From Pyrrhosoma nymphula (Eukaryota > Arthropoda > Insecta > Odonata > Coenagrionidae), in contig OY754327.1 in assembly GCA_963573305.1 (NCBI GenBank), positions 178,940,386 to 179,004,385 on the forward strand: a stretch of 64,000 nucleotides of DNA, written 5' to 3'. Positions within the stretch are counted from its first letter, which is position 1; every line of letters starts with the position of its first letter. A model generated the notes under the pieces. That model was not told the origin of the DNA, did not search any database, and was given only the letters and a program-made list of their open reading frames with translations. Shown piece by piece: positions 62,821-64,000 of this stretch. A program made the position numbers and the translations under genes.

Positions 62821-63720
62821 TTCCTCCCGGTATAATGTTATGGAGTGAACACCTGGATTCGGCGGAAATGAAATCCTCATTCATTTTTTTCACCCACCTG
62901 CACCCGCCCCTCCACTCTGGACCCCCTCATTTTTTTTTGCATGCGGGTGACCACTTCCCACCCCTCCAGGGCCAACGCTTTCCTCATCTGTCGGAGTGCG
63001 GCTCCGCGTTCACCGGAGCAAAGGCGAGGGGCCCTCTTCCAGTCATTGTACCGCGCGCCCACCGGACCGCGCGGGGCATCTCGGGAAGGAGATCGCTCAA
63101 GCGTCTTAAGGGATTCGAAAGGAGACCCAAGGGAGGAGGGGGCAGGGGAGGAGGGTGACTGACTGACTCCCTCCGTCCTTCCCTCATTCCTTAATGGCTT
63201 TCGGGAGAGAGGTTGTGTTTTGGAGGAGGGGCGAAGATGCTGGCTGCGGTGGTGGTGGGTCACCGGGGGTTGGAGGGACCGGAGACAGGGGGGGGGCAGG
63301 GGCACGTCAGAGAAAGGAGGAGGAGGGTGTGGGGGATGCGACTCTCGCATGTATGATTCACGCCGAGAAGCACGAGGAAAGAGGACGATTATGCGTCTGG
63401 AGGCTGGTGGAGATGGATTTTTCCTCGGAGCGGGTTTCAGCGGTGCTGTCGCTGATTTTTCTTTGACGCCTGCCTTCTCGGGGGAGATAGGGTGCTCTGT
63501 TCCTCCCTCTCCCCTCCTTCCCCTTCCAACCCACCCTCCAAAGCACCCCCACCCCCCTCCTCCTCCTCCCCCGCCCCTCCGTTCCCGGTCGACTCTCCTG
63601 CATCCCTCGCCGAAGGGCACGCTCCGTCATTTGTTACAATCTTCTCCTCTCGGCTCGCCGTATTGTCGTCCTTGGATACCGAATGGACGTCGCAGCATTC
63701 TCTCTTTTTTGAGGGATGTC
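62821..63720. promoter_or_regulatory. GC-rich island with strand-switching G and C runs
   Basis: CpG-rich at 62980-63090, G-rich at 63130-63330, then C-rich at 63490-63590. Frames up to 247 aa on the minus strand are Gly/Pro/Arg-rich and overlap frames on the other strand, so they are not treated as genes. Confidence 0.3.
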
Positions 63721-64000
63721 CGTATTTCATCCGCGCGATATTTCCTGCCTGCCTTTCTTCCAACCTTTTGGAATAATTCAACCAAATCGAATTTAAAAAC
63801 GTGTCGTTTCCTCACAAAAATACTACTTGTTACGTTCGCCTGGAAATAAATGGATGGTTGATAAAATACCCCAATAAATGGCTCAAATTCTCGAATATCG
63901 TCTCTCTTGCTCTCTAACTACGTGCCATGTTGCACCACTCTGGGGAAATGCGTCATGCATGCTACTAAAATATTTGAATTGATGCTATAAGTAATTGTAT
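63721..64000. other. No genes seen
   Basis: AT-rich end of the window; nothing supported. Confidence 0.5.

Noticed and set aside
62877..63849. Frames up to 247 aa on both strands
   Set aside because: Overlapping Gly/Pro/Arg-rich frames in several phases over a GC-rich island; no domain, no codon signal.

Overview
The window looks like 64 kb of intergenic or deep intronic DNA from a large, repeat-rich eukaryotic genome, most likely an arthropod and probably an insect. The reasons are an AT-rich background with GC-rich purine or pyrimidine islands, short GT-AG introns in the one gene that can be read, decayed non-LTR retrotransposon 3' ends, tRNA-derived SINE-like pieces, fold-back elements and a Transib-class DNA transposon. 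No host gene is recognisable. Nearly all long open frames are artefacts of low-complexity DNA, such as the poly-Ser/Leu frames over the (TC)n tract.

The outstanding object is a complete 5,422-bp Transib transposon (RAG1-related superfamily) at 51873-57294. It is flanked by a perfect 5-bp target duplication, CGCCG. Its two terminal inverted repeats are about 969 bp each and almost identical (two mismatches seen by eye). The outer ends begin with CACAGTG, the consensus heptamer of vertebrate V(D)J recombination signals, followed after 22 bp by a nonamer-like ACAAAAGTC. Between the repeats lies a transposase gene of one non-coding and six coding exons. Spliced at plain GT-AG sites it stays open for 676 residues and keeps the RAG1/Transib landmarks: two catalytic Asp, a CxxC, an HxxxxH and a Glu-rich block. 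The element looks young and may still be active.

Other mobile DNA, in order: a hairpin element (6381-6593); a probable solo LTR (8500-8954); a near-perfect hairpin (9156-9323); a LINE 3' remnant (10550-11078, minus); a 390-bp fold-back element (14214-14602); a second LINE tail (14660-15000, minus); another hairpin (20583-20793); an 838-bp non-autonomous DNA transposon with 22-bp TIRs and a 7-bp duplication (30248-31085); a LINE tail (43056-43470, plus); a short MITE (46289-46464); and a weak LINE relic (47050-47203, minus). Three tRNA-like SINE heads lie near 6.8, 25.2 and 45.7 kb.

Between these are AT-rich stretches with no visible genes and about fifteen GC-rich islands with long G or C runs (for example 13.1-14.2, 15.6-16.6, 36.1-38.7, 42.4-43.0, 59.2-59.9 and 62.8-63.7 kb). 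These may be regulatory islands or simply low-complexity DNA. Apart from the self-contained transposon, the genes here do not form a pathway.
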